DNA from: J054 sp963850255
GTDB taxonomy: Bacteria; Pseudomonadota; Gammaproteobacteria; Steroidobacterales; GCA-2729495
DNA: 64,000 bases
Direction of reading: 5' to 3'
NCBI GenBank assembly: GCA_963850255.1
Contig: CAWKLL010000023.1
Span: 30,075 to 94,074, forward strand
In this document: positions 18,337 through 27,338 of the stretch, in pieces
How the letters are laid out: each line of letters opens with the position of its first letter
Numbering within the stretch: the stretch's first letter is position 1
The notes under the pieces: generated by a model
Told to the model about the DNA's origin: nothing
The model's database searches: none
Seen by the model: only the letters and a program-made list of their open reading frames with translations
Translations under genes and position numbers: made by a program

Positions 18337-19095
18337 TCAGGCCGCCGTCACGCCACCATCGACGCACAGCACCTGGCCGGTAATAAAACTGGCGGCATCC
18401 GACAACAGGAATCTTGCTGCCGCCGCGACTTCTGCTGACTCGCCGTAGCGGCCAAGCGGGATACTTGCCAGCAAACCGGCGGCGCGCTGTGCATCATTGC
18501 GCGCCTGTTCAGTCATGGGCGTAGCAATGGGTCCCGGCGCGATGGCATTTACGCGCACGCCGCTGGGTGCCAGTTCGATGGCCAGTGCGCGCACCAGCCC
18601 GTTGATGGCGGCTTTGGAGGCTGCGTAGGCCGCCGCGCGCGGATGCCCGATGATGCCGACCTGGCTGGATACCAGAACTAACGCGCCGCGGCCCTCGGCG
18701 GACATGACCCGGGCACACTCGCGGGCTGTTTCGAAAGCGGCCGTAAGGTTGATGTCGAGTACCCGCTGCCAGTCATCCAGTTCGGTGTCGAGGCCGGCGC
18801 GGTGCTCGAAAATACCGGCACAGCACAGGCAGGCGTCAACCGGGCCAGGCAGGCTCGCCAAAGCTGTCCGGGTCAGCGCGGCCACCGCTTTACTGTCTGC
18901 AAGGTCATGGGGATAGCAGCGATTTTCTGGCAGCAGGTCGGCCAGCTCATGTACCTGTTGTGCGTCGCGTAGCAGGGCCACACACTCGGCTTTGTCGGCC
19001 AGCGCCAGTTCCAGAAAGGCCTTGCCAATCCCGGAGCCCGCGCCGGTGATGAGGACACGCTGCTGTGCCAGGGAGTCCTGAGTTGAGGGCTTCAT
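18337..19095 (-). CDS. Short-chain dehydrogenase/reductase (classical SDR)
   Basis: 252 residues with all classical SDR marks: GAGSGIGKAF coenzyme loop, CCAGIFEHR (NAG-like), ALVLVSSQVG with catalytic Ser, YAASKAAINGLVR with Tyr-x3-Lys, APGPIATPM, and C-terminal ITGQVLCVDGGVTA. Probably NAD(H)- or NADP(H)-dependent alcohol/ketone oxidoreductase. Its ATG overlaps the stop of the upstream AhpD-like gene (ATGA), indicating coupled translation. Substrate is not readable. Confidence 0.9.
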   Translation of the reverse strand: MKPSTQDSLAQQRVLITGAGSGIGKAFLELALADKAECVALLRDAQQVHELADLLPENRCYPHDLADSKAVAALTRTALASLPGPVDACLCCAGIFEHRAGLDTELDDWQRVLDINLTAAFETARECARVMSAEGRGALVLVSSQVGIIGHPRAAAYAASKAAINGLVRALAIELAPSGVRVNAIAPGPIATPMTEQARNDAQRAAGLLASIPLGRYGESAEVAAAARFLLSDAASFITGQVLCVDGGVTAA

Positions 19096-19799
19096 CTTGA
19101 CGAATCACCCTGCGCTTCGTCATAACCACCCTGACCGCTGATTTCTGCCCAGGCGCGAAATCCTGACGAGGCCTGCACGCGCTCCTCCAGGATCAGACGC
19201 CGCCAGATACCCGCTGCTTCGACGAAATACGGCACGCTGCCGGGGAACATGCATAGCGACAAGGCTTCGGCAATCTCCTGTTCGGGCACTGCCTGGGTAT
19301 AAGCCTCTATCAGTTGCCATTCGAGCGCTTGCCAGGCGGCCGCGCAGGTGTGTACTGCAATGCCGCAGAGTTGCGCCACGCGCGGATCCAGGCCTTGCGC
19401 GGCTGTATCAAATCCGCGCGCGTAGCTGCCTTGTACATCCAGCCCGGGCAAGTGTTCGCGCCAGTGGCAGTGGATAAACCGGTAAGCGCGAAAGCCACTG
19501 GCAAAAGCTGTCAGCGAGAGCAGTGCTTCGACCTCGTCATTGGTGCCGCCGGCGTTAAAGAACTTGGGAATGTGATGCGTCGCCAGGGCTTCATCCGTGG
19601 CGATCAGAATAGCCAGCCAGACGCTCTCGTGGTCATGACGGGATAAGTGACGCTCGTGCAGGGTTAGCGCGCTGTAGGTGGCGTCGTAGGCGGCGAGCAG
19701 ATCGGGTGCCGCGACGGCCATCAGGCCATGGTGTGGCAGCAGATAGCCACGTTTGGCGCGAATCGCCTCAAGCTGGGTCGTTAGGTCTTCCTGGTCCAT
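19092..19799 (-). CDS. Carboxymuconolactone decarboxylase/AhpD-fold protein
   Basis: All-alpha protein of 235 residues with two half-repeats of the AhpD/CMD type, the second clearest in LDPRVAQLCGIAVHTCAAAW and EQEIAEALSLCMF. It lacks the CxxC pair of AhpD peroxidase, so it is more likely a decarboxylase-like or structural member. First gene of a tightly packed minus-strand unit with the SDR at 18337 and the YdhR-like gene, and divergent from the SDR at 19920 across a 120-base spacer. Confidence 0.6.
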   Translation of the reverse strand: MDQEDLTTQLEAIRAKRGYLLPHHGLMAVAAPDLLAAYDATYSALTLHERHLSRHDHESVWLAILIATDEALATHHIPKFFNAGGTNDEVEALLSLTAFASGFRAYRFIHCHWREHLPGLDVQGSYARGFDTAAQGLDPRVAQLCGIAVHTCAAAWQALEWQLIEAYTQAVPEQEIAEALSLCMFPGSVPYFVEAAGIWRRLILEERVQASSGFRAWAEISGQGGYDEAQGDSSR

Positions 19800-19919
19800 A
19801 GCCTCGCCGGTTCCCTGGCTTCGCCGCGCGAAGCTTTCTTTGCATAGCGGCCTATTGTTATATCCTTCCGCCAGCCGCGCAAAACAACTCTCGATAATGG
19901 CGCCGGCAGGGAGACAACA

Positions 19920-20669
19920 GTGCAGGATTCCATGCAGGGAAAGACACTTCAGTCACAGGTGGCCCTGATTACGGGCGCTGCCCGCGGCATAGGCGCTGCG
20001 GCTGCCATGCAACTGGCAGCGGCTGGCGCACGGGTGGTGCTGGCCGATATCTTGTCGGCGGAGTCCGCTGCCGAAGAAATCAATTCAGCCGGTGGCCAGG
20101 CCGAAGCCCGGCAGCTGGATATCCGTGATCGACAAGCCTGTGCAGATCTCGCCGCGGATCTGCGCCAACGATTCGGGCGTCTGGATATCCTGGTCTGCAA
20201 TGCCGGCGTGTGCCCTCCGGGCCAGGTGGTCGGCGACTGGGAACAGTGGGAGCGCGTGCTGGAGGTTAACCTGCATGGCACGCAGAACTGTGTGGCCGCG
20301 GTCTGGGACGGCATGCTCGCGCAGGGCAGTGGTGTGATCGTGCTGGTTAGCTCGATGGCCTATTACCAGGGTGGCGTGATGGTCGGCACGGAATACAGTG
20401 CCTCCAAAGCGGCCATAGTCGGCATGACCCGACACTTCGCGCGCAACGGCGGGCCGCATGGCATTCGCTGCAATGCGGTGGCGCCGGGCATGATCGCGAC
20501 GGAAATGCTCAATGATTTCACCCCGGCCGATCCTGAAACGATTCCACTGCGTCGTTTGGGCAGCGCTGAAGACTGTGCCGGACCGATCCGTTTTCTGTGT
20601 GGCCCCGAGTCCGCTTATATGACCGGTACGGTGCTGAATGTCACTGGCGGCATGATTCTGGCAGCATAG
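19920..20669 (+). CDS. Short-chain dehydrogenase/reductase (FabG-like)
   Basis: 249 residues. GAARGIGAAAAMQLA, NAGVCPPG, VLVSSMAYYQGG (catalytic Ser), YSASKAAIVGMTR (Tyr-x3-Lys), and APGMIATEM then MTGTVLNVTGGM make a complete classical SDR. The GTG start at 19920 has GGGAG seven bases upstream; an internal ATG (19932) is an alternative. Followed 51 bases downstream by an MFS exporter/importer in the same direction, so the pair may handle one compound. Confidence 0.9.
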   Translation: MQDSMQGKTLQSQVALITGAARGIGAAAAMQLAAAGARVVLADILSAESAAEEINSAGGQAEARQLDIRDRQACADLAADLRQRFGRLDILVCNAGVCPPGQVVGDWEQWERVLEVNLHGTQNCVAAVWDGMLAQGSGVIVLVSSMAYYQGGVMVGTEYSASKAAIVGMTRHFARNGGPHGIRCNAVAPGMIATEMLNDFTPADPETIPLRRLGSAEDCAGPIRFLCGPESAYMTGTVLNVTGGMILAA

Positions 20670-20720
20670 CTTGCGGGGATAGACAGACTGGTCAGCCCGG
20701 CCGGCCTGCAGGGGTACAAA

Positions 20721-22085
20721 ATGCCAGATGCCACGACGGCCGATAAGCGCACTGCTGCCGGGCGCCTGTTCGGTCCGAGGAAACTAAACCTGCGCATTGC
20801 GCCCGAAGTCTCGCGCGTCAACATGTGGACGTTGCTGTTCGGTTCATTCTTCGGCATCGCGATGATGGGCTTCATCAACGCCAGCCAGCCTTACATTTTT
20901 ACCGAGGTGCTGAAAGTACCGACGGAAGAGCAGGGGCCGCTGGCCGGCAACCTCACTTTCATTTCAGAGATCGTGGTGATCCTCGTCATCGGCCTGATCG
21001 GTGCCATGTCCGACAAGCTCGGGCGCAAGCCCATCTGGGCCGGCGCATTCCTGGTCCTGGCGCTGGGCTACTTTGTCTATCCGCTGGCCGAGAGCGTCGA
21101 ACAGTTGACCGTGTTCCGGCTGATTTTTGCCCTGGGCCTGGCGATGAACACCGCAATGTTGCCTTCGGTGATTAACGACTATGCGGTGGAAGAATCCAGG
21201 GGCCGGATGATTTCTGCCTGCTTCATGCTCAATGGCCTGGGTTTCATATTGTTGCTAACGCCGCTGCGCTTGCTATTGCCACTGTTCGAAGAAATCAGTG
21301 GTGGCGATCCGGTACAGGCAGCGCGATGGTGGTTGTGGACACCGGCCGGCGCATGCCTGATGGTTTCGACCGTACTAATGCTGGGTCTCAAGCGCGGTGC
21401 CCCGGCGCAGCTGGAAAAACGCGAGCCTTTGCTGGCGACGGTAAGTATCGGAATTCGCGCGGCCAAGCGTATCCGCGTGGCGCTGGCGTATCTGGCCGCC
21501 GTGGTGGCACGTGGCGACATGTCGGTGTTAAGCACCTTCTTCGTATTGTGGCTGACTCAGCAGGCCATTAGCAGTGGTCTACCGACCACCGAGTCCAGTT
21601 CCTACGCGCTGAAGTTTTATATCCTGATCCAGGTGTTCGCGCTGCTCTGGCTGCCGTTCATGGGATTTATCCTGGATCGTGTCGACCGTGTACTGGGTGT
21701 TGCCTTTGCCATGGTGCTGGCCGGCGTCGGCTATTTTTCCCTGTATCTCATTGACGACCCGCTGGGTCCGCAGATGTGGATTGCCGCCGTGCTGGTGGGC
21801 ATGGGCGAAATGTCAGCCAACCTCGCCTCATTGACGCTGATTGGCTCGGAAGCACCCGAAAAGGGTCGCGGTGCCGTGATCGGCATGTTCAGTCTGTGCG
21901 GCGCCCTGGGCATTCTCGCCATCGCAAAATTCGGCGGGATACTGTCTGGCATATACGGAACCATCGCGCCGTTCGTCTTGGTCGCCGTCGCCAACATTGT
22001 GGTCTTGCTGTTCGCGTTGCTGGTGTATTTTGCGACTCGCAAGGCGACGCGTGCGGCTGCGCTGGCGACTCAGGTCACGCCGTAA
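20721..22085 (+). CDS. MFS transporter
   Basis: 454 residues with twelve predicted membrane segments. GLIGAMSDKLGRKPIWAGAF is the MFS loop 2-3 motif (G-x3-D-x2-G-R-K), and LGLKRGAPAQLEK marks the central loop. N-terminal cytoplasmic tail of about 35 residues. AGGGG six bases before the ATG supports the start. Substrate unknown; preceding SDR suggests a small organic molecule. It overlaps the convergent DDAH-like gene by 11 bases at the 3' end. Confidence 0.85.
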   Translation: MPDATTADKRTAAGRLFGPRKLNLRIAPEVSRVNMWTLLFGSFFGIAMMGFINASQPYIFTEVLKVPTEEQGPLAGNLTFISEIVVILVIGLIGAMSDKLGRKPIWAGAFLVLALGYFVYPLAESVEQLTVFRLIFALGLAMNTAMLPSVINDYAVEESRGRMISACFMLNGLGFILLLTPLRLLLPLFEEISGGDPVQAARWWLWTPAGACLMVSTVLMLGLKRGAPAQLEKREPLLATVSIGIRAAKRIRVALAYLAAVVARGDMSVLSTFFVLWLTQQAISSGLPTTESSSYALKFYILIQVFALLWLPFMGFILDRVDRVLGVAFAMVLAGVGYFSLYLIDDPLGPQMWIAAVLVGMGEMSANLASLTLIGSEAPEKGRGAVIGMFSLCGALGILAIAKFGGILSGIYGTIAPFVLVAVANIVVLLFALLVYFATRKATRAAALATQVTP

Positions 22086-22950
22086 CCGGACTGTTTGCAG
22101 CGCCGGCCACTACCGGTAATTCACCTGGCAGTTCATAGAGCAGCAAGGTCAGGCACTTGGCCGAACCACCGGCCTTGAGAAACTCATCCAGTGCGTGCTG
22201 ATGCACGCTGAAACCTGCCGTGGCCAGTTGTTGCCGCAGCGGATCTGAGACCGCATGCAGAAAAATATCGCTGCCAAGGTTCACAGCATTGCAGGCGAAC
22301 TGACCGGCATCCGCTTCGCTAACGACGATACGTTTGTGTTTGCCGACCCGGGATTCGATCTTGCGCAGTGATTCGGCATCGAAGGCGGCGGGGAAATACA
22401 TCAGCCAGCCGTTTTCCAGCACCGTCAGGCAGGTATCGATGTGGTAGAAGCGCGGGTCGACAAGTTTCAGCGTCAACACCTCGCGATCGAAACAGCGTGC
22501 CAGGTGTGCGTATGCCGTAGCTTCGGTGCGCGGCCCGGCTGATGTCCACAGCCACTCGCCGCTGCTGTCCAGCAGGCAATCTCCCTGGCCTTCAAAACCG
22601 ACCTTGTCGGGCAGATCGTAGAGCGTGAATCCCTGGCTGCGGAACCAGCGCTTGAAATGGACTTCCTCGCCACGCCGTTCCAGGGGCATGAAGTGACTGG
22701 GTACCGCATTCGCGCCGATACTGAGTCCTGCGTTGGCCGTAAACACCATATCCGGCAGGCCATCTTCGGGCGGTAGCTCATGCACCTGAACGTGCTCGGC
22801 CAGGGCATCGCGCAGGCGGGCCCATTGCCGTTGCGCGCGCTGCAGGTCGAGCTGGCCGAGGTTGCCGGCCATCCAGGGATTGATCACGTAGTCCACGGCA
22901 AAAAATTGTGGCCGGCACATGACCACCTGGCTAACGGCGGGCTTAGTCAC
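22075..22950 (-). CDS. Dimethylarginine dimethylaminohydrolase/amidinotransferase family protein
   Basis: 291 residues of the guanidino-group-modifying (pentein) fold. DMVFTANAGL near residue 68 carries the substrate-binding Asp/Asn region, PRFYHIDTCLTVL has the catalytic His170, and GGSAKCLTLLLYE has the nucleophilic Cys266. These mark a hydrolase acting on N-methylated arginine or a related guanidine, or an arginine deiminase-like enzyme. Arginine versus dimethylarginine specificity cannot be read by eye. Same strand as the racemase gene upstream, 39 bases apart. Confidence 0.8.
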   Translation of the reverse strand: MTKPAVSQVVMCRPQFFAVDYVINPWMAGNLGQLDLQRAQRQWARLRDALAEHVQVHELPPEDGLPDMVFTANAGLSIGANAVPSHFMPLERRGEEVHFKRWFRSQGFTLYDLPDKVGFEGQGDCLLDSSGEWLWTSAGPRTEATAYAHLARCFDREVLTLKLVDPRFYHIDTCLTVLENGWLMYFPAAFDAESLRKIESRVGKHKRIVVSEADAGQFACNAVNLGSDIFLHAVSDPLRQQLATAGFSVHQHALDEFLKAGGSAKCLTLLLYELPGELPVVAGAANSPVTA

Positions 22951-22989
22951 GATCGATTCTTACGGGCGTCGTTGCTATCTGCTTGCTGG

Positions 22990-23670
22990 TCATGCAACTA
23001 ACTGCTCAAGATATTGATAACCGGCAACCATGGGTTCGATGACCGGGATGCCGTCGTCTGCCAGCAGTGCAGCAACCGGCTGCATGCAGGTGCAGCCAAG
23101 GACGATGACATCCGCGTTTTCAGTTTCCAGTGCGCGCCGGCAGGCGGCCCGAATGCTGGCCATGGAGGTGATGCTGCACGCTTGCATCTGCCGCACGAAA
23201 TTGTCCGGCTGATCGAGGCTGGCGAGTTGCTCATCGGCCGAGAGGTGGTGAATCGCGACGCAGTCTTCCTCAGCGGCACTTTGGCCGAGGATGGCTGCAT
23301 AAATAAAGCCGAGCGATGGAGGCCAGATAGTGACGATGGCGAAGCGTTGCCCGGCGCTGGTGGCTGCGCGAATGGCGGCTTCGCCCGAGCCCGTCACCGG
23401 TACCCCGGCGGCAGCGCGGAGCTCGGCCAGTCCGTAGTCACCGACGGTATTGATATACAAGCCCGCATAGCCTGCCTGTTCTGCAGCCAGCCCCGCTTGC
23501 AGATAGGCCTGCGCGCAGGTCTCGCGAGCAACGGGCGAGTCTGGAAAAACCAGGCCTGGCACGCCGAACAGTTCCGGGCGACAGGTTCCTGCCGCGTCAC
23601 TGATCGGCAAGGGTATGGCGGCGTCGGGAATATCCGCGTCGCCGGTGCCGAGAATGGCCAGTTTTTTCAT
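22990..23670 (-). CDS. Asp/Glu/hydantoin racemase family protein
   Basis: 226 residues with two Asp/Glu racemase-like halves. The second catalytic Cys region is VIVLGCTCMQPVAALLADDG; the first half has GLYINTVGDYGLAELRAAAG, where the expected Cys is Thr-Val (INTVGD), as in hydantoin racemase-like proteins with AFGDPGL-type motifs. GVPGLVFPDSPVARETC may contribute. Function in racemisation of an amino acid or hydantoin is a family-level inference. It may share an operon with the DDAH-like gene. Confidence 0.72.
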   Translation of the reverse strand: MKKLAILGTGDADIPDAAIPLPISDAAGTCRPELFGVPGLVFPDSPVARETCAQAYLQAGLAAEQAGYAGLYINTVGDYGLAELRAAAGVPVTGSGEAAIRAATSAGQRFAIVTIWPPSLGFIYAAILGQSAAEEDCVAIHHLSADEQLASLDQPDNFVRQMQACSITSMASIRAACRRALETENADVIVLGCTCMQPVAALLADDGIPVIEPMVAGYQYLEQLVA

Positions 23671-23777
23671 CGCAGAGGTATCCTTTGACCCGATCGAGCA
23701 TAGCAGGGGAGCCTGGCCGGACTGTAGTGCCCAGCGGGTATGATGTGATCCGCCGGTTGCCGGTAGAGAGATCTTTT

Positions 23778-24461
23778 ATGCGCCTTGAGTTGATCGGTGA
23801 TTCGGCCTCGCCGTATGTCACGCGCGTTGTTTTGTGCGCGCGCCTGAAAGGCCTGCAACTGGAACGTCCTGCGGTGCCGGGCGGCAATCCGCGCTCGGCG
23901 CAGTATCACCAGATAAACCCGCTGGGCAAAGTGCCGGGCTTGCTGGTGGATGGCGAAATGCTGGCGGAGTCCGAGGTGATCTGCGAATTTCTGGAGGATG
24001 CTTTTCCTGCGCCGCCTTTGTTGCCCGATGATCCGCGTCAGCGCGCGACTTCGCGACTGGTCTCGCGAGTCGTAGATCAGTACCTCTCGCCGTATTTTCG
24101 CTTTATGCTCCCGCAGCTGGATCCGGTGGGTCGTGATTCAGCCGCGGTGGCGGAATTTGCCGGCGTCTACAGCAAAGCCTTTAAAGCCCTGGACTTTTAC
24201 ATGGGCCCCGGTCCGTTCTGTGTAGGCGCGGAGCCAACGCTCGGCGACTGCGCCCTGGGCCCGTATATCACCCTGCTCAAGCAGCTGGGCTTTCCTGACT
24301 TCGTCGAGATTCCCGACCCGACGGCGTCCGGCGGGCGTTTGCAGGACTGGTGGCTGGCCTTACAGGCGCACGCAGACTGCCGCGCGGTTCTGGATGAATA
24401 TGCCGTGGCAGTGACGGATTTTCTGTCAGCTAACCGCGCCACGATTACCCGGCACGGTTGA
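23778..24461 (+). CDS. Glutathione S-transferase
   Basis: From the ATG at 23778: an N-terminal thioredoxin-like domain with SASPYVTRVVLCARLKGL (catalytic Ser in the SPY motif), NPLGKVPGLLVDG (cis-Pro V-P) and AESEVICEFLED (Ser of the glutathione gamma-glutamyl site), then an all-alpha C-terminal domain ending ANRATITRHG with GAEPTLGDCALGPYI, the conserved N-cap/hydrophobic staple region. Soluble, conjugates glutathione to electrophiles or acts as an isomerase. Single gene with its own divergent promoter region from the racemase. Confidence 0.88.
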   Translation: MRLELIGDSASPYVTRVVLCARLKGLQLERPAVPGGNPRSAQYHQINPLGKVPGLLVDGEMLAESEVICEFLEDAFPAPPLLPDDPRQRATSRLVSRVVDQYLSPYFRFMLPQLDPVGRDSAAVAEFAGVYSKAFKALDFYMGPGPFCVGAEPTLGDCALGPYITLLKQLGFPDFVEIPDPTASGGRLQDWWLALQAHADCRAVLDEYAVAVTDFLSANRATITRHG

Positions 24462-24525
24462 AGCATGTCTGCCAGCGCACACAGGGTAGTATCAGGTCTG
24501 GCCATCATCGCCACAGGAGTTGTCT

Positions 24526-25815
24526 ATGTTCGCCACCCGATCCGGACTTTGCGTTGCCCTGATGGGCAGTGCCTTGTTTTTCGCCGCGTGTACAGAAGCC
24601 GAAATGCACGCCGGACTGACTGATGCCGACATGGGCCTGAACCTGCCCATCAAGCTGTATAGCGAGGCTGAAGAGGCGCTCTACCAGGAGCGGTTCGATC
24701 GGCTGATGGGCGGCCGCGGCAATACCGGCGAAGGCTTGAAGCTGTATGACATCATGGAGCCGGTGGCCGGCACGCCGCAGCCTGAAGCGCTGCCCATGGC
24801 TGCTCAGGCACAGATTCCCGCAGCCGCGCTGAACAGTGCGCGCGAGTATGCGGCGGCGAATAATTCCACCGCGCTGATCGTCTGGCAGGGCGGGGAAGTG
24901 CAGTTGGCCGAGTACTTCGGCAACAACGATGCCGCCACGCCGCTGGTGTCGCGTTCGCTGGCTAAACCGATCACCGTGCAGGCCGTCGGGCGCGCCATTG
25001 TGCTCGGCAAGATCAAGTCGCTGGACCAGCCGGTGGCAGACTTTATCGAAGAGTGGCGAGGCACCGAAAAAGCAAAGATCCTGGTGCGGCACTTGCTGGA
25101 TATGCGCAGCGGCTTATTGCCGCAGGCACCGGCCACGCAAGCCGAGAGCATTCTCAATCGCGCCTATCTGCACCCGCGCCACGATGACATCATCATTAAC
25201 GAGTACCCGCTGGTTGCTGAGCCGGGTAGTGTTTATGAGTATTCCAATGCCACCTCCGACCTGGTGGCGATACTGATCGAGCGGGCCACGGGTGTGCGCT
25301 ATGGCGAATGGGTCTCCGAGCAGGTGCTCTCGCCCATCGGCGCGCCCGGCGGCGAAATCTGGACCACGCGCAAGGGCGGGCTGGCGCATGCCGGCTGCTG
25401 CATCCTGCTACCGGCCGAAGCCTGGCTGCGCATGGCGATATTGTTACTGCAGGACGGCGTCTGGGAGGGTCAGCGGCTGCTGCCTGAAGGCTACGTCGCC
25501 CAGGTGCGCACGCCTACGCCGCAGAATCCGTACGCCGGCATGGGCGCGTATATCGGTAAGCCCTACGTTGAACGGCGCGGTGCGGCGAATCCGCAGCGTT
25601 TCCCGACTTTAGGTACGTATCACAGCGAGCCCTACCTGGCGGATGATCTGTTTTTGTTTGACGGTAATGCCAACCAGGTTGTTTACATCATTCCGTCCCG
25701 GCAACTGATTGTTTTGCGGCTGGGCACGCCGCCGCCGAAAGATCCGGGCTGGGACAATGCTTACTTGCCGAACCTTATTCTGCGCGCAATGCCGGCAGGC
25801 AGCGCCGGCAACTAA
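24526..25815 (+). CDS. Serine beta-lactamase-like hydrolase (class C/PBP fold), lipoprotein
   Basis: ATG at 24526 is preceded by AGGAG at a good distance. Lipobox FFAAC near residue 22 predicts an outer membrane lipoprotein. The SxxK nucleophile is SRSLAKP (near residue 150), the Tyr-x-Asn motif is YEYSNATSDL, and a C-terminal FLFDGNANQVVYIIP segment replaces the usual HTG motif. This is the esterase EstB/6-aminohexanoate-dimer hydrolase-like branch rather than an antibiotic resistance enzyme. Substrate (ester or amide) is unknown. Confidence 0.82.
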   Translation: MFATRSGLCVALMGSALFFAACTEAEMHAGLTDADMGLNLPIKLYSEAEEALYQERFDRLMGGRGNTGEGLKLYDIMEPVAGTPQPEALPMAAQAQIPAAALNSAREYAAANNSTALIVWQGGEVQLAEYFGNNDAATPLVSRSLAKPITVQAVGRAIVLGKIKSLDQPVADFIEEWRGTEKAKILVRHLLDMRSGLLPQAPATQAESILNRAYLHPRHDDIIINEYPLVAEPGSVYEYSNATSDLVAILIERATGVRYGEWVSEQVLSPIGAPGGEIWTTRKGGLAHAGCCILLPAEAWLRMAILLLQDGVWEGQRLLPEGYVAQVRTPTPQNPYAGMGAYIGKPYVERRGAANPQRFPTLGTYHSEPYLADDLFLFDGNANQVVYIIPSRQLIVLRLGTPPPKDPGWDNAYLPNLILRAMPAGSAGN

Positions 25816-25839
25816 ATCTTCGCACCAGGCTGTCGTTGT

Positions 25840-26382
25840 TTAACCCGACGATGGCCCGGCCCGTTGCGCAGCACCGGCGCCGCCGCCGGCATCCCAACGC
25901 ATCTGGTTGGGCATGCCGCTGTAGTGCACCCAGATGTTAATGACCCAGAGCACAATCAGCAGCCAGAGTGTGGCTAACACCAGCGCGCCTTGTCCTTCGG
26001 CAACGGCCAGGCCGCGTTCCAGTTGCAGCAGTCGCCAGGGTAGATAGAAGCAGGGCACGGCAACCCAGATCGGGCTGCGCAGGCGGATGCAAACCAGTTC
26101 TGTGGCGATCTGGATGGCGAACATGGCGAAGTAGGGCCCGAAAGCCAGCAACGCCAGTTGGCTGCGACCCTGCACCAATAGCACAACGACGACCAATAGC
26201 GGCACGACGCCGCCGACAAACCAGATCACCTTAAACCAGCGCTTGAACCAGTTAGGCCACGGCGTTCTCGGGCCGGTGAATGCCGGCCCATCGGCGTAGC
26301 GTCGCCAGCCCCAGTACAGTCCGGGCAGGGTCAAAACAAAAAATACCAGGTTCTCCAGTATCAGCTGGGTTGCGGTGGGCAT
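25840..26382 (-). CDS. Integral membrane protein of unknown function
   Basis: 180 residues with about four membrane helices (LVFFVLTLPGLYWGW, VVPLLVVVVLLVQ, FAMFAIQIATELV, LVLATLWLLIVLWVINIWV). Trp-rich and aromatic, with a C-terminal Gly/Ala-rich tail. No family recognised. Convergent with the beta-lactamase-like gene and divergent from the alpha/beta-hydrolase at 26475. Confidence 0.6.
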   Translation of the reverse strand: MPTATQLILENLVFFVLTLPGLYWGWRRYADGPAFTGPRTPWPNWFKRWFKVIWFVGGVVPLLVVVVLLVQGRSQLALLAFGPYFAMFAIQIATELVCIRLRSPIWVAVPCFYLPWRLLQLERGLAVAEGQGALVLATLWLLIVLWVINIWVHYSGMPNQMRWDAGGGAGAAQRAGPSSG

Positions 26383-26474
26383 GCGCTTTGCCTCGCGTTG
26401 CTTTCTGTGGAATTGCCGTTAATGTACTCAAAAGCGCGACGGCTCGCGCAGTCAATCCTGATCGGGGTTTATTC

Positions 26475-27338
26475 ATGCTGGTTACGGACAACGGAGAACG
26501 GCGCGGCTATGTCGATACCCGCGCCGGGCAGGTTCACTATCGTGAGTGCGGTAGTGGTCCGGGCGTCGTGTTGCTGCACTGGACGCCGGGCACCAGTCAC
26601 CAATATGCCAACGTGTTGCCTGCGCTCGCGGCGGCCGGTTATCGCGCCGTGGCGCCCGATCTGCCAGGTTTCGGATTTTCCTGTCGGCGCGCCGGGCATT
26701 GGCGCATCGAAGACTTTGCCGCCAACCTGGGCGAGTGCCTGGATGCCTGGGGGCTCGACCAGGCGGTGCTCTGGGGCGGACACATGGCGGCGGAAATCGT
26801 CCTGCAGACGGCGCTGGATCAACCGGGGCGGGTGCCGCTGTTAATACTCGACGGTACCCCGGCCTGGGACGAGGAAACCCGGCGAAGCATTCTTGCCCAG
26901 GCCAAACCGGCCGATCCTTCGCCACGGGAAGACGGCACTCACCTGGCAGATTTGTGGCAGCACCTGGTCTGGGAGCTCGGACTGTGGCGTCCCGGGCAGG
27001 CATTCGATGCCGAGCTGGGTGGCTTTGCCATGCGCTTGCTGGCTTCACGCATGCTGGCGGATTTTGACTGGCGCCCGGCGCAGACTTTGCTGGAGTATCC
27101 CTGTCCCGACGCACTGGCCCGCCTTAGTGTTCCGCTGCTGGCGCTGACTGCCGAGCAGGATCCGCTAAATAGCTGTCATGCCAGGGTGCTCGAAACGCAG
27201 CCGCTGGCTTTTCAGCACAGCTATGCCGGTGGGCATCCGCTGCACGATGCATCACGCGTGGATGAATACCTGGCGCCCGTGCTGTCGCGACTGCAGGCGC
27301 TGAATATCGTTTCATCAACTACGGCGTCGGCGTCATGA
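26475..27338 (+). CDS. Alpha/beta-hydrolase with His at the nucleophile position
   Basis: From the ATG at 26475, 287 residues: VVLLHWTPGTSHQY oxyanion loop, VAPDLPGFGFS, then the nucleophile elbow VLWGGHMAAEIVL, where the usual G-x-Ser-x-G is G-G-His-M-A (His103). The acid is in LTAEQDPLNS and the catalytic His in YAGGHPLHDA. Serine is missing, so ordinary esterase chemistry is doubtful; some alpha/beta-hydrolases with GSHTG-like elbows are known in gene clusters. Its stop overlaps the PhyH start (ATGA), so the two are coupled. Confidence 0.78.
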   Translation: MLVTDNGERRGYVDTRAGQVHYRECGSGPGVVLLHWTPGTSHQYANVLPALAAAGYRAVAPDLPGFGFSCRRAGHWRIEDFAANLGECLDAWGLDQAVLWGGHMAAEIVLQTALDQPGRVPLLILDGTPAWDEETRRSILAQAKPADPSPREDGTHLADLWQHLVWELGLWRPGQAFDAELGGFAMRLLASRMLADFDWRPAQTLLEYPCPDALARLSVPLLALTAEQDPLNSCHARVLETQPLAFQHSYAGGHPLHDASRVDEYLAPVLSRLQALNIVSSTTASAS